NCBI GenBank assembly: GCA_902363835.1
Contig: CABJBM010000003.1
Coordinates: 186,001-250,000, forward strand
DNA from: Lachnospiraceae bacterium
Lineage (GTDB): Bacteria; Bacillota; Clostridia; Lachnospirales; Lachnospiraceae
Direction of reading: 5' to 3'
DNA length: 64,000 bases
Part shown: positions 16,718 through 26,642 of the stretch, one piece after another
How the letters are laid out: the number at the start of each line of letters is the position of its first letter
Position numbering within the stretch: the first letter of the stretch is position 1
Notes under the pieces: generated by a model
Database searches by the model: none
Told to the model about the DNA's origin: nothing
The model's input: only the letters and a program-made list of their open reading frames with translations
Translations under genes and position numbers: made by a program

Positions 16718-19299
16718 TAACAAACCTCACTTTCTGGTATAAGAGATTTTCCATTTCCATAATTTCTAAAAACAAGATCGTATTGTGTTATCACCTCATT
16801 TTCTCTAGTAATATCTGCTACTATTATGTTTAATCCCTCATCATCTTTTCCAATAATTTTTTTACAAAATTCTTTTTCTGTCTTGATTACATCAATGATA
16901 TCTCCATCTTGTAGAGGTAGAATTTTATATACATCTTTTCTAACCTTCTGATACTTTATTTCTCCGTTGTTCATGTTATAAATAATAATATTTGGAGAAA
17001 CTACATTTCTTGTATTTAGAACAAACCATCTATTAATTGGCAAAGTTTCATCTCTGTATCTAACTTCATTAAATTTGGCTACCTGAGTGACCATAATTTC
17101 ATATGGATTAATATGAGTATCTTCTAATGTGTCAAATATTAATAGCAATGCTTTTTTGTAGTCTAAATTGTTATAAGACTTACCTGATTTAGATAATTCT
17201 GAGCATTGAATAATTATTTGCTTTACCACATCATCTGTAATCTTCTTATCAAGTGTTGTGACAGTTATTTTTTCTTTCCCATACAGCACAGTAAAATAAT
17301 CTCTAAATGATAACAACTTCTGAGTCTTTCCATATACAGAACAACAATCAGCTATCAAATAACCTTCTAAAACTTTTTTGGTGATTCCATGAGCATTACA
17401 CTTTTCCAAAAATTCATAGAAGTTTTGGCTATTACACATAAAATCAAATAGAACATTTGGCGTTTCGTCTATTTTAATTTCTTCTTTCGTTAGGAATTGC
17501 TTTATTCTGTCATTAGCGGCATCTATATAATATTGAAGATCTAAGTAATCAGGAACAGTTACCCCTTGAATATCTTCATTGTTGATGAAACATTTATCTG
17601 GCGTGTACGAAACTTTCTCATAACTCTTCTTACCCTTTTCAATCTTAACTTTATAAATTCCTTTATCATCTGGTCTTATAGAAGCAAAAACTCGATGCAC
17701 CTTTTCTTTTAAAGGTATTCCATTTTCCACCATGATTTTATCTTTACCATCAACTTTTACTTTTTTGCCTTCACCATATACAACACCCTTATATAAATTA
17801 GTCAGTTTAATAACTTTCTGAAATTCTATTAACTCAGTAGCAGTTCTAATAGTTTGTTCAACCGGTATATCGTGAACAAAATAATTAACTACCGCTTTAT
17901 TTAAAATTGGCAAATCATTATCAATAGAAGATAATTTCTTGACGTAGGCTCCCTTACACTTATAATGTCCGTCATCTAAGTCAATCAACAAATAATTATT
18001 TACGTCCTTCTGCACTAATCTACCATGTTTGTAAACATCAAATTCCAAATCGAGTTTAGTTCTTATTTCCCATTCTTTAGCAATGGATTTTACTTTGTCT
18101 ACATCAGCCAATGTATTTACTCTTACATAGATTCCGTCTGTGTTGATCTGCAAGATTTCACAAGAGTCCTCTAATCTAGCAGCCAATTCAGTAAGATAGA
18201 GTTGTCCAGCAATACAAACATTATTACTTTGAACTGGGTCGTAACAGGCAGAATTTATATCTTTTAATATCCCATACGCACTGTTAATAACAATTTTTAA
18301 CGGCTTCTGGCGACTATCTTTTGCTTTTTTAAGTTCTAATCTCCTATCCCTCATATTTTCAAAGTCTTTAGGATTTTTAAGTTTCCTACTAGCAAACCCC
18401 TCATTTATCATTAATGAAGGATACAAACTTGCTACGTCCATTGTTACTAAGATACCTTCAAATATTTCATTATCTTTACTTCCATGCAATCCACCATATC
18501 CGTATACACAAGGAACTCCTTCAACGACAGTGACTAACTGTCTGGTACTGTTACTCACAACTTCTGTTTTTAGAGGTAATTTATAACTTTTATTTTCTGG
18601 CTTGTTGTACCAATCAATAATATATTGATATTTACTTGGCATTTTTAGATTTTGGGGTATGGTGATATCAAATTCATCATCGAGTGTATGTTGATCCACT
18701 GCTCCTAGAATGGAAGCAGCTAATTGTGCCTTTGTTTTATTAAACATTTCCATGTCTAACTCAAACATAGAAATCATATCTAACTGAGCTTCAAAGTCAT
18801 CCATCGTGGCATCTAAAACACGTAACGTTTCCTTCACATCGTGGATATTATAAGCAATTATTTGTTCGATCTCTTCTTCAGTCAGTAATCGGTCAATATC
18901 AAAAGGTACATCTGTTTCCTTAATCATATCTCCCATATAAGCTTCTAACTGTTTAAGAGAGCGATCTTTCAAAATTACATCGTAGTTATTAAGATGATAT
19001 TTTTTTGCATTTCGGACAATCTGGTAGCCTTTTTTACCAAACTCTACTAGTTGGTCATTTATGTATGATGGATTCATACCATCTAAGATACCTTTAAATA
19101 GAAATTGATCATATTGTCGGCTGTTATATCCAACATATATAGCATCACTATGTTGATTGAAAAATTCAATTAATTTCTGTCGATCATTTATAATCGTTAT
19201 CGGTTTATCCCGTTGATCTTTATTAATTAGTGTCAAGCACCACCAATTAATCTTTGAATAACACTCAAAATCGTAGCCAAATATCTCTCTGTTTAACAA
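16717..19299 (-). CDS. Family B DNA polymerase
   Basis: The 860-residue protein shows exonuclease motifs DFE (10-12), YNSRQYD (58-64) and YNIHD (150-154), then polymerase motifs DVASLYPS (288-295), KIVINSAYG (335-343) and NTDG (386-389). It is a proofreading family B polymerase in which motif C reads NTDG in place of the usual DTD. Motif A begins early, so the N-terminal domain is short, and a long C-terminal region of about 450 residues follows. The TTG start lies behind GAGGAGG. It sits between RecJ and RecD genes, in the replisome operon. Confidence 0.85.
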   Translation of the reverse strand: MLNREIFGYDFECYSKINWWCLTLINKDQRDKPITIINDRQKLIEFFNQHSDAIYVGYNSRQYDQFLFKGILDGMNPSYINDQLVEFGKKGYQIVRNAKKYHLNNYDVILKDRSLKQLEAYMGDMIKETDVPFDIDRLLTEEEIEQIIAYNIHDVKETLRVLDATMDDFEAQLDMISMFELDMEMFNKTKAQLAASILGAVDQHTLDDEFDITIPQNLKMPSKYQYIIDWYNKPENKSYKLPLKTEVVSNSTRQLVTVVEGVPCVYGYGGLHGSKDNEIFEGILVTMDVASLYPSLMINEGFASRKLKNPKDFENMRDRRLELKKAKDSRQKPLKIVINSAYGILKDINSACYDPVQSNNVCIAGQLYLTELAARLEDSCEILQINTDGIYVRVNTLADVDKVKSIAKEWEIRTKLDLEFDVYKHGRLVQKDVNNYLLIDLDDGHYKCKGAYVKKLSSIDNDLPILNKAVVNYFVHDIPVEQTIRTATELIEFQKVIKLTNLYKGVVYGEGKKVKVDGKDKIMVENGIPLKEKVHRVFASIRPDDKGIYKVKIEKGKKSYEKVSYTPDKCFINNEDIQGVTVPDYLDLQYYIDAANDRIKQFLTKEEIKIDETPNVLFDFMCNSQNFYEFLEKCNAHGITKKVLEGYLIADCCSVYGKTQKLLSFRDYFTVLYGKEKITVTTLDKKITDDVVKQIIIQCSELSKSGKSYNNLDYKKALLLIFDTLEDTHINPYEIMVTQVAKFNEVRYRDETLPINRWFVLNTRNVVSPNIIIYNMNNGEIKYQKVRKDVYKILPLQDGDIIDVIKTEKEFCKKIIGKDDEGLNIIVADITRENEVITQYDLVFRNYGNGKSLIPESEVC

Positions 19300-19313
19300 A
19301 TAACTCCTCCTCT

Positions 19314-21095
19314 TTAACCGAATCCAAAGCCTTGTACCTTGTTACTTTTTCTAAACGACCAATCATCTACTAAAACCTGTGCCATTTTTCCATTTTTATT
19401 ATCTATTGAAAATCTACCGATGATATCAAATTCAATGTTTTCTCCAACAGCCAGGAGTTCCTTATAATCTGCACTCAGGGAACTTCCTTTTGTTTGCTTC
19501 GTAAATTTTATGTTGTGATACTCAAACTCAATTTTATTCTGTTTACTACCAAGTAAGTTTAAGTAGTATATATTACACGGTACATTCTTAATTAGGAAAA
19601 TAGGTTCACTGACTGAATTTCCCCATATGTCATCATGTTTTGCTACATTTTTAATTATTTGATCGTGTATGATATCAGCTTCATAGATTCCGTAAATATG
19701 ATATGTAGGTTCATCTATTCTTTTCATATTAGAAAGAACCTCAAATAACTTATTTGTATTTTCAAAAGTAATTTGACAGCCGAATGCTCCTGGGTGGCCA
19801 TCAACCTTACTAAATAACTTTGTTTCTTTGCACCACTTGTTAAAGTCTAATATTTCACATTTGTCATACCCCCTACCACTACCTTTGCAAACATCACCTT
19901 TTCTTCGCATTAGTAAACACGGTCTTTGATATTGATCTGCTAATTTATTTGCAATTAAACCAGTGGAATTGCTATCCACTTTATCTTCAGCGTTGCATAT
20001 TAGAATAGGTAGCTTATCTAATCCATATAAACTGATACTTTCAGATAAAACTGCAGCGCTTTCTTCTGTAAGTTTTTTTTGCTTTCTGTTAGTAGACTGA
20101 CAAGCCTTCAACATATATTCTTGAATGCTCATTAGTACCATTCCTTTTCCCGGTACTTTTCTTTCAAGGCATTTATCAGAATTACACATTGCTTCAAATA
20201 GAAAACATTTATCCTCATAAGTTCCTAATCTGATCATTGAATTTATTAAAGGACATATATAAAATCCAACACTATTTAATGTCACTTTGTTGTTCATAGC
20301 ATACATTTGAGCTTCTACTAATGTTCTTATTAGCTTATTCTTTCCGGTCATATTTCTCATGAGTTTCAGACCTTCATTAATCAAATATCTGGTCTGTAAA
20401 TTTAAAACATCGGCGCGATCTCCTACCATACCAAGTGCTACTAAATCCAGATAATCATCTGCGTAATTTACTTTAAAATATTTATCAAGTAATTTAGTGA
20501 ATTTATAGGTTATCCCTACTCCTGTCATTGCCTTGTCCGATACTCTAGGTGATAATTGATTATTTACAACTATTGCGGGGTTATTTCTCCCTTCTTTAAT
20601 TGAATGATGATCCAAAATTATTACATCTTTTCCTGAATTAATTAAGGCTTGACATTCCTTCAAATCACCACTTCCAGCGTCAGGTACGATGACAAGTTTA
20701 CTGTTGGTTGTTGAAATTACGTCAATTTTGTCTTGTAATCCATGAATTTTACCCTCATGAATAAAGCAATTGATTTTTATTTCTGGCTTTATTCTTTTTG
20801 TATATAAATATATATCAGCTGCCGAAGTATAACCATCTACATCGCAATCCACAAGTAGGTCTATCTCATCATTATTTACAATATGTCGTACATAAACATC
20901 TCTAGCCAACTCTATATTATCAAGCAATAATTCACTCTCAGTATTTTCTAAGGTAGGATTAAGAAAGGAAGGTATGTCTTTTATTCCTTTCAGTTTTAAT
21001 ATATCTTCCAATTCACTTCCAAAACGTATATTCCCTAATAACTCATATCTAAAGCTCAATGACTCATCTCCTCTCTTAATCATTCGTTCCAACAT
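19314..21095 (-). CDS. RecJ-like single-strand exonuclease (DHH family)
   Basis: The 593-residue protein carries the DHH phosphoesterase motifs: DCDVDG (83-88), DAGSGD (139-144), DHH (162-164) and GMVGDRAD (222-229), all with their metal-binding Asp/His residues. RecJ removes 5' single strands during recombination and repair. The C-terminal region contains the DHHA1-like GSGRGYDKCE segment. Its ATG lies 20 bases inside the end of the primase gene, so the genes are coupled. Confidence 0.85.
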   Translation of the reverse strand: MLERMIKRGDESLSFRYELLGNIRFGSELEDILKLKGIKDIPSFLNPTLENTESELLLDNIELARDVYVRHIVNNDEIDLLVDCDVDGYTSAADIYLYTKRIKPEIKINCFIHEGKIHGLQDKIDVISTTNSKLVIVPDAGSGDLKECQALINSGKDVIILDHHSIKEGRNNPAIVVNNQLSPRVSDKAMTGVGITYKFTKLLDKYFKVNYADDYLDLVALGMVGDRADVLNLQTRYLINEGLKLMRNMTGKNKLIRTLVEAQMYAMNNKVTLNSVGFYICPLINSMIRLGTYEDKCFLFEAMCNSDKCLERKVPGKGMVLMSIQEYMLKACQSTNRKQKKLTEESAAVLSESISLYGLDKLPILICNAEDKVDSNSTGLIANKLADQYQRPCLLMRRKGDVCKGSGRGYDKCEILDFNKWCKETKLFSKVDGHPGAFGCQITFENTNKLFEVLSNMKRIDEPTYHIYGIYEADIIHDQIIKNVAKHDDIWGNSVSEPIFLIKNVPCNIYYLNLLGSKQNKIEFEYHNIKFTKQTKGSSLSADYKELLAVGENIEFDIIGRFSIDNKNGKMAQVLVDDWSFRKSNKVQGFGFG

Positions 21096-22155
21096 AAATC
21101 TTATTCTCCATAAGTTTCAGTAAAACATCTTTTCCTTTGTCAGTAGGAGAATCCTTATAACCCAATATGTCAGAGGTGTCCCAAATTACGGAAACTAAAA
21201 AATATGAACTTAATTTATTTATTATTTTGTCCTTTATGTGTTTAGCCCATTTTTTACATTCGTCTGAATCCAGAGTTTGATATTGCTTATCTAAAGCAAC
21301 AATTACTTCTCTAACACCAAGCATTAACAACATACTTTTTTGATAATCGGTCAAATTACTTCCACACAACGCTACAGTAAAATTATCATCTCCAAACATC
21401 GTATCTGTTTGAAAAACTGATTTCTCAGCTTCTACTAACATAATTTTTCTTTTTCGCTGAATCGTCTTCATATTATGATTTAGTCCAAAAAGATTTTGTC
21501 CAAGCGAATGATTATAAAACCTCCTGCCTACTTTAAATGGAGTATATTTTCCAAACAACTCAATATCTTCATCAACCAGTGATCTACCTCTAACTCCTAT
21601 AAGTTGATTATTAATATCAAAATGAGGGATGATTATCTTTTGCTGCCATGTCGAATACAACACATTGTACTTCTCCATAGTTTCAATAGATATTCCTTCT
21701 GTAACCCAATCCTCGGAATACATTTTTTGAAATATATTCAATATGTTTTTGTCATATGGGACAAGGGATTTTGTCTCTGATTCTTTCCTGATGTTCTTTT
21801 TATACTTTCTGATAAACTCCCAATCAGAAATTTGTTCTTGCTTTCCGAATCCATATTCACAATTATCAATATTTAATTTAATGCAGATCCAATTTATTGC
21901 TTTTTGAAATTCTTCTTGTTCGTACCCCTTGTATCCCATAACAACGTCAAAAATATCCATTTGTCCGCATTCCGTATAGCAATGAAACAATTTTGAATCT
22001 TTATGATAATAGAGTTTGGGTTTTGTACCATGATGACATATGGTGTTAGTTATCCACATGTCATCATCTTCATAATAGAAAGTGGCTCCCATTTCTAAGA
22101 GTAATTTTCTTACATCTTCATCTGATAGCTTTTCTTTAATCTCTTGGGTGGTCAT
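21076..22155 (-). CDS. DnaG-type primase with CHC2 zinc finger and Toprim
   Basis: The 359-residue protein has an N-terminal zinc finger (ICHHGTKPKLYY...FHCYTECGQMDIFD, residues 39-70) and a Toprim domain around residue 240 (IMLVEAEKSVFQ, then VIVALDKQY). It should synthesise RNA primers, working with the DnaB-like helicase encoded immediately upstream. It is shorter than cellular DnaG because the C-terminal helicase-binding domain is lacking, as in many phage primases. A GGGAGG site precedes the ATG. Confidence 0.82.
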   Translation of the reverse strand: MTTQEIKEKLSDEDVRKLLLEMGATFYYEDDDMWITNTICHHGTKPKLYYHKDSKLFHCYTECGQMDIFDVVMGYKGYEQEEFQKAINWICIKLNIDNCEYGFGKQEQISDWEFIRKYKKNIRKESETKSLVPYDKNILNIFQKMYSEDWVTEGISIETMEKYNVLYSTWQQKIIIPHFDINNQLIGVRGRSLVDEDIELFGKYTPFKVGRRFYNHSLGQNLFGLNHNMKTIQRKRKIMLVEAEKSVFQTDTMFGDDNFTVALCGSNLTDYQKSMLLMLGVREVIVALDKQYQTLDSDECKKWAKHIKDKIINKLSSYFLVSVIWDTSDILGYKDSPTDKGKDVLLKLMENKIYVGTND

Positions 22156-22165
22156 TCATACCTCC

Positions 22166-23776
22166 CTATTTCGATAACTTTGTTGCTAAGTCAGTACCTG
22201 ACACATCTGAATTATCAGTCTCTATAATTCCTACATTTCCTACATCGTCTAATTCAAAATCAATTACGGTTCTTTCTATATCAGTAATAATTTCAAAATT
22301 GTAATCAGTTACAAAACAATCCACCTCTCGCATAGTACCTAAATTTATCTTTGTCCACACAATTACGGTCTTCCATTTACCACCACGATTTTTAAATATG
22401 TAATATGACATATTAGGTATCAACGTTCCAAATCTTCCTTCTGATTCTAAGATTGGTTTTAACTTTTTTATGTCCTTATGTGTCACTGGTAATGCTAAAA
22501 TTCCACCATCTGCCTTTTCTATAATAGCTTTCGAACCTTTTAATGCACCGGCATCTTTATTTGCATCATCTTTATAGGAATCGTTCAACTGAGTAGATGA
22601 ACCAAGATATATGTTATATTTATTACATACGAGCTTTAGTGAATTGCTAAATAGAAATAATATTTGATCTGTTCTTAATCTTGACTTAGTCTTTTCATAA
22701 TAATAAGCATACAAAGATGGTGAATCATTGATATAATCGAAAAAGCAAGCGATAATGTTGAAATTTATTACATACTTTTCAATAGTTTCACTTATAGTAT
22801 CAATTGTAAAATCTGGCATATACTCGCCATATAGTAATGATTCGGCTACATATTCTGCGGCAAGACGTAATACATATTCTTCCTCTTCACCAATATCTCT
22901 CCATTCTTCAATCCTATCTTGTTCTATTCCGCTTATATGAGCCAGTAAACAATCTTGAATTTCTTCTTTTGTCAACTCGGTAGAAATAAATAGAACTGGC
23001 TGCTTCTGTCCCGTTGGTTTCCATTCATGTTTATTCCAGTCGTAAATTCTATCACAAGCCATATTACATGCATCTGCCATTGCATTTCTACTTTTAGATC
23101 CACCTGAAATGGAACTTCTTATAATAAATTTCTTCTCTCGCATTCCTTTAAAAATTGTAGTGAGATAGCCTGATTGAAACGGATAACCATAAACATTTTC
23201 TTGTCGCTTATGCTCTTCTAATCTGTTTTTTATACCATCACCAACATGAAAAGAAAAATTATCACCAAAAGCATTTTTCCATAATGATTTGAAATCCAAG
23301 AATCTATTATTGATTGCATTAAGTACATCACTGCTCGTAAGGTTATTGAATTCCTCCATCTTGATATCATCAGTTTCATCATAAATAAAACCAACATCTA
23401 ATTTTAATGATTCAGATGCATTTCTGACTATAGAGTATTTTCTTACATCATCATAATATCTTCCGACATTCATTAATTTGTCAGATGCCATATTAATGGC
23501 TTCCTCTATATATTCCCAACCATTATTATTTTTCCATAACAAAGAAGCTGATTCAAAAATTGACACTTCATTTTCTATATCAAGAGATGTTATTTTCTCT
23601 ACGTTTCCTTTTTTCGCAATATTAGCTATTGCTCCCCAAATCATTTTATGAAAATTTTCCGGGTAATCATTTTCATTAGTAGATAGCTTTTCGTCTAATA
23701 TCAATCTAGGATTTATACAATAACAACCGAATAATAAGAAAATTGCTTTTTTGTCTACTTGTTGATTGAAAACTAT
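22166..23776 (-). CDS. DnaB-like replicative helicase, ATA start
   Basis: Read from ATA (eight bases after a perfect GGAGG), the protein is 536 residues. The extra N-terminal 24 residues (VFNQQVDKKAIFLLFGCYC...) resemble the start of DnaB N-terminal domains, and no ATG/GTG/TTG serves them; the first TTG is at 23704. The P-loop reads SISGGSKSR (about 221-229), retaining Lys-Ser but with Ser in place of the usual second Gly. Later come VLFISTELTKEE, an IIACFFDYINDS Walker-B-like strand, and LGSSTQLN. This pattern fits a divergent phage DnaB helicase that unwinds the fork. Confidence 0.75.
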   Translation of the reverse strand: MVFNQQVDKKAIFLLFGCYCINPRLILDEKLSTNENDYPENFHKMIWGAIANIAKKGNVEKITSLDIENEVSIFESASLLWKNNNGWEYIEEAINMASDKLMNVGRYYDDVRKYSIVRNASESLKLDVGFIYDETDDIKMEEFNNLTSSDVLNAINNRFLDFKSLWKNAFGDNFSFHVGDGIKNRLEEHKRQENVYGYPFQSGYLTTIFKGMREKKFIIRSSISGGSKSRNAMADACNMACDRIYDWNKHEWKPTGQKQPVLFISTELTKEEIQDCLLAHISGIEQDRIEEWRDIGEEEEYVLRLAAEYVAESLLYGEYMPDFTIDTISETIEKYVINFNIIACFFDYINDSPSLYAYYYEKTKSRLRTDQILFLFSNSLKLVCNKYNIYLGSSTQLNDSYKDDANKDAGALKGSKAIIEKADGGILALPVTHKDIKKLKPILESEGRFGTLIPNMSYYIFKNRGGKWKTVIVWTKINLGTMREVDCFVTDYNFEIITDIERTVIDFELDDVGNVGIIETDNSDVSGTDLATKLSK

Positions 23777-23791
23777 TTATCTCACCTCCAT

Positions 23792-24265
23792 TCAATATTT
23801 TTCTAAATTTATTAATGAAACGCTATTGTTCTTTTTAGAATTTGACTGCTTTATTCTTCTAGTAATAACCGTTGTATTTTCTAATTTAGCAACTTGATTT
23901 TTTAAACGTTCTTGCTGTTCGTAATATTCTCTAGCTTCATCGTAGTAATATTTTATTAGTGCCATACCGTATTTCTTATCAAGAGTTTTATTTAAAATCT
24001 CTTTGCAATACCACAATGTATAAGTCATAGCAGCATAGGAATAATTAAATTCATCCTTTAATTCTTTAATTTGCTTAAACATTATTCCAGTAGGCTTATC
24101 CAACTCAAAATTCACACATATAAATTCTATTAAACTTTTATATTCTTCTGAATACCTTTTTATGGACGAATAACAATCAGAACAGTATGATTTTGAATTA
24201 TGCATATGTTTTTCATCAGGTTGAAGTGATTTACCACACCCTTTACATGTTGCTAGTCTAGCCAT
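23792..24265 (-). CDS. Zinc-finger phage protein
   Basis: The 157-residue protein has an N-terminal double Cys-pair finger (CKGCGKSLQ...YCSDCYSS, about residues 8-33), a helical core (AAMTYTLWYCKEIL) and a C-terminal coiled-coil and Lys/Ser/Asn-rich tail. Located between the ATPase and the helicase, it is likely a replication accessory factor, possibly a helicase loader-like adaptor; this is inferred from context only. Confidence 0.6.
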   Translation of the reverse strand: MARLATCKGCGKSLQPDEKHMHNSKSYCSDCYSSIKRYSEEYKSLIEFICVNFELDKPTGIMFKQIKELKDEFNYSYAAMTYTLWYCKEILNKTLDKKYGMALIKYYYDEAREYYEQQERLKNQVAKLENTTVITRRIKQSNSKKNNSVSLINLEKY

Positions 24266-24291
24266 TATTCACCACCCTATTTAATAAGCGA

Positions 24292-24307
24292 GGAGGATTA
24301 ATCCTCC
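24292..24307. terminator. Perfect palindrome between replication genes
   Basis: GGAGGATTAATCCTCC is a 16-base perfect palindrome between the stop of the zinc-finger gene's upstream neighbour and its start. It lacks a U run, so it may be a processing or attenuation hairpin and not a full terminator. Confidence 0.4.
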
Positions 24308-24313
24308 CCATCA

Positions 24314-25297
24314 TTATTTGACTGCGAATTTTTCTACTAATTCCTGAAGCTCCATTACAATGACTTTTGTAAGATCAAGCTGACTGTCTCTTAATGAGTC
24401 AAACATTTTTACGTTACCATTGTCATCTAACCCAAGATTCTTTTGTAAAACAGCAGTAGCTTCAGCAGCGTGTCCATTTGAGAATAACAAGCTACCTAAT
24501 TCAACTCCTTTAGCTTTGACCTTTTCAAAGTTTTCCACCACTGGTTTCTTGTCAATAGTCTTTTCTTTCGTCGTAAAATCGCCACCAAGATCTTCTACAG
24601 CCTTTGTCCATACAGTTTTTAATTCTTTTACATTAATCTTTTCAGGTAATCCAAATGTATCTTTTAAATCAGGATATTTGTCATTTTTCTTAAATGTAAT
24701 ATATCTTTCACCTTTATTGTCAGCAAACATATATCCCACTAAATAAGCCGATTCTCTGCAATAGGAAAAGGTATTTTTATTAAGTTTCAGCGAATCACTT
24801 TCTTTTTTAGTATCAAAATCTTTACTGTGCGAAGATTGAGCAATTGAATGAACCGTGTAACCCAGACTCTGAATGACTCCAATATTTCTTAAAGCACTTT
24901 TAAAACGGAGTGAACCTTCACCAAATCCACCTACGTCTTTAAGAATTTCAGCATCTCTATTTTCAAGAACATATCTCTCACAAAATTCTTCATATTTGTC
25001 GAGCGTATCAACGATAATACATGAAAATTTTTCTCTGAATGCTGGATTTCTAAGCTGACCAATGACTGACTTAAAATCTGACATGGTATCTATCTTAACA
25101 GCCATAATTCCAGGGATATTTTGATATCTATCTTCAAACTCTAAGAAAAAAGGTTCTTTTTCAGGTGCTAATTCCTTCAAGAAATTCATCATTGTAGTTG
25201 TTTTTCCAATTCCAGTATCTCCCATCCAAATCATTGAATACTGATTCAAATTAATAGAAACTTTATTTGGAGTTAAATCATTTAAATTAATATACAT
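24314..25297 (-). CDS. Sak4-like RecA-family ATPase
   Basis: The 327-residue protein has Walker A MGDTGIGKT (residues 25-33), Walker B SCIIVDTLDKYEEF near 90-103 and a downstream VHSIAQSSHSKDF segment. The single RecA-type core and its position beside an ssDNA-binding protein gene match phage Sak4 recombinases (AAA_24 family), which anneal or pair single strands. Start ATG follows AAGGAGAA. The C-terminal third is helical and probably contacts partners. Confidence 0.75.
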   Translation of the reverse strand: MYINLNDLTPNKVSINLNQYSMIWMGDTGIGKTTTMMNFLKELAPEKEPFFLEFEDRYQNIPGIMAVKIDTMSDFKSVIGQLRNPAFREKFSCIIVDTLDKYEEFCERYVLENRDAEILKDVGGFGEGSLRFKSALRNIGVIQSLGYTVHSIAQSSHSKDFDTKKESDSLKLNKNTFSYCRESAYLVGYMFADNKGERYITFKKNDKYPDLKDTFGLPEKINVKELKTVWTKAVEDLGGDFTTKEKTIDKKPVVENFEKVKAKGVELGSLLFSNGHAAEATAVLQKNLGLDDNGNVKMFDSLRDSQLDLTKVIVMELQELVEKFAVK

Positions 25298-25341
25298 ATA
25301 GAATAAATTCTCCTTTATCTTCTCATTATGTTTTATTAGGT

Positions 25342-25370
25342 AATCCCTATCTGGATTTTCAGATAGGGTT
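25342..25370. terminator. Hairpin between ATPase and SSB genes
   Basis: AATCCCTATCTG/CAGATAGGGTT forms an 11-12 bp stem with a five-base loop. There is no clear U tract on the coding strand, so it may tune expression between the two genes and not end transcription. Confidence 0.5.
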
Positions 25371-25390
25371 AAAATGTGTTAATCCTTGTA

Positions 25391-26344
25391 TTAATGCTGA
25401 GCAAATGGATTGTATGTAGTCTGAGGAGCTGGTGTAGATGTATCTGGCTTGAAAGGTAATTCTTCCTGCTTTGACTGACCACTAGCAATTTCAGCAATAG
25501 TAGCTTTTCTCTTTGCTCTCAAAGCATCTACAATTTCTTGTGTAAGTTCATGTTCAAAAATTGTGCTCGGCATTGTTCCAGACTTAATTTCGTTCTTTCG
25601 TACATAGGTTTTTACTAAGTGCTTAATATCATCACCGAAAGCAACCTTTTCAATCTGTTCTTCTGTTTCAACTGAATTAATCACAGTTCCAACAAACTTG
25701 GTATAACAACCATCATAATAACCAGCACTTCTGAACGGAGCAGCCATAGCTTTGTCAACCGTCATTTTAATTGGGATTAAATGATCGGCTGTATAAACCG
25801 CATCTTTACCAAAACTGTCAGCGGTCTGACCGATCCCCATCATGTTTACAACTAAATTACCAGTTGGGACATCTTTAATAATCTCATCTTTAATTGACTC
25901 AACCACTCCTTCAACCTCAAACTTTGATTCTAATACTGTTGAATCATAGTCTTTGGGTTCAATTTTATTAATAAATCGCGCTGAAATCCTGTTAGTTGAT
26001 ACTACTCTTCCATCGTTTCCTTTAAAGTCATTTACTCTAAATGAACCATCTGTAATGGATACAATTGCCGGTTTCTCTCCCTCTGAACAGTGTTCAATGT
26101 CTTTGAGATTTTCTCTTGCGTCACTATACTGCTTATAAAAATAGCTTTCCTCTGATGTGAAATTTTTGTTCTCATCTTTCTTGAACTTATAAGCGAAGAA
26201 GTTAATCTCATGCTCACTGCCATCAGAAGTTCTCAACACAAGACTTCCCCCAATTGCATCTTCCCCCTTTTTAGTCTGAAATTCTTCAATGTTGTTTTTT
26301 ACTAATTCACCTGTTACTGTTACTACATTTTTTAATTCTTTCAT
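25391..26344 (-). CDS. Probable ssDNA-binding protein
   Basis: The 317-residue protein starts with an OB-fold-like strand pattern (NVVTVTGELVKNNIEEFQTKKG...GSLVLRT) and has a second beta domain (KFEVEGVVESI...TGNLVVNMMGIG). It ends in a flexible Pro/Thr-rich tail, TSTPAPQTTYNPFAQH. A mobile C-terminal tail and position next to Sak4 are features of phage SSBs. I found no diagnostic motif, so the assignment is from domain pattern and context. Confidence 0.55.
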   Translation of the reverse strand: MKELKNVVTVTGELVKNNIEEFQTKKGEDAIGGSLVLRTSDGSEHEINFFAYKFKKDENKNFTSEESYFYKQYSDARENLKDIEHCSEGEKPAIVSITDGSFRVNDFKGNDGRVVSTNRISARFINKIEPKDYDSTVLESKFEVEGVVESIKDEIIKDVPTGNLVVNMMGIGQTADSFGKDAVYTADHLIPIKMTVDKAMAAPFRSAGYYDGCYTKFVGTVINSVETEEQIEKVAFGDDIKHLVKTYVRKNEIKSGTMPSTIFEHELTQEIVDALRAKRKATIAEIASGQSKQEELPFKPDTSTPAPQTTYNPFAQH

Positions 26345-26642
26345 TAAATAAACTACCTCCGTTAATTAAAATTTTTGTATGTTTAATATGTAAAATATAA
26401 AAACATCTATAACATAAACACCTGTCTCCAAGTGGAACATAGAAGATCACTCTATAATGAAAAATCTATGTCAAAATAGCTGTTTATGGCGTACTCTACC
26501 AAGGGTGAGCTATTTTAACACCCGTACAGATTAATTCTCTGTTCAGTTTTTAAATATTGGGAATTTATAATTGATTTGAATTTATGTAAGTATTAAAACT
26601 TTGCTGACATCTTATTAGCCGCCAAACCAATTTTGATGGGTG
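26345..26642 (-). promoter_or_regulatory. Structured leader of the replication operon
   Basis: This 298-base gap precedes the SSB and replisome genes. It holds two adjacent hairpins: ACATAGA/TCTATGT (26437-26471) and AAAATAGCT/AGCTATTTT (26473-26516), the second enclosing a D-arm-like segment. A TTGACA on the coding strand (about 26467-26472) lies between them, with no ideal -10. The rest is A/T-rich. I infer a promoter plus regul atory RNA structure for the replication genes. Confidence 0.4.

Noticed and set aside
26473..26516. tRNA or tRNA-like decoy
   Set aside because: A D-arm-like segment sits inside a nine-pair stem, but anticodon and T-arms are missing.
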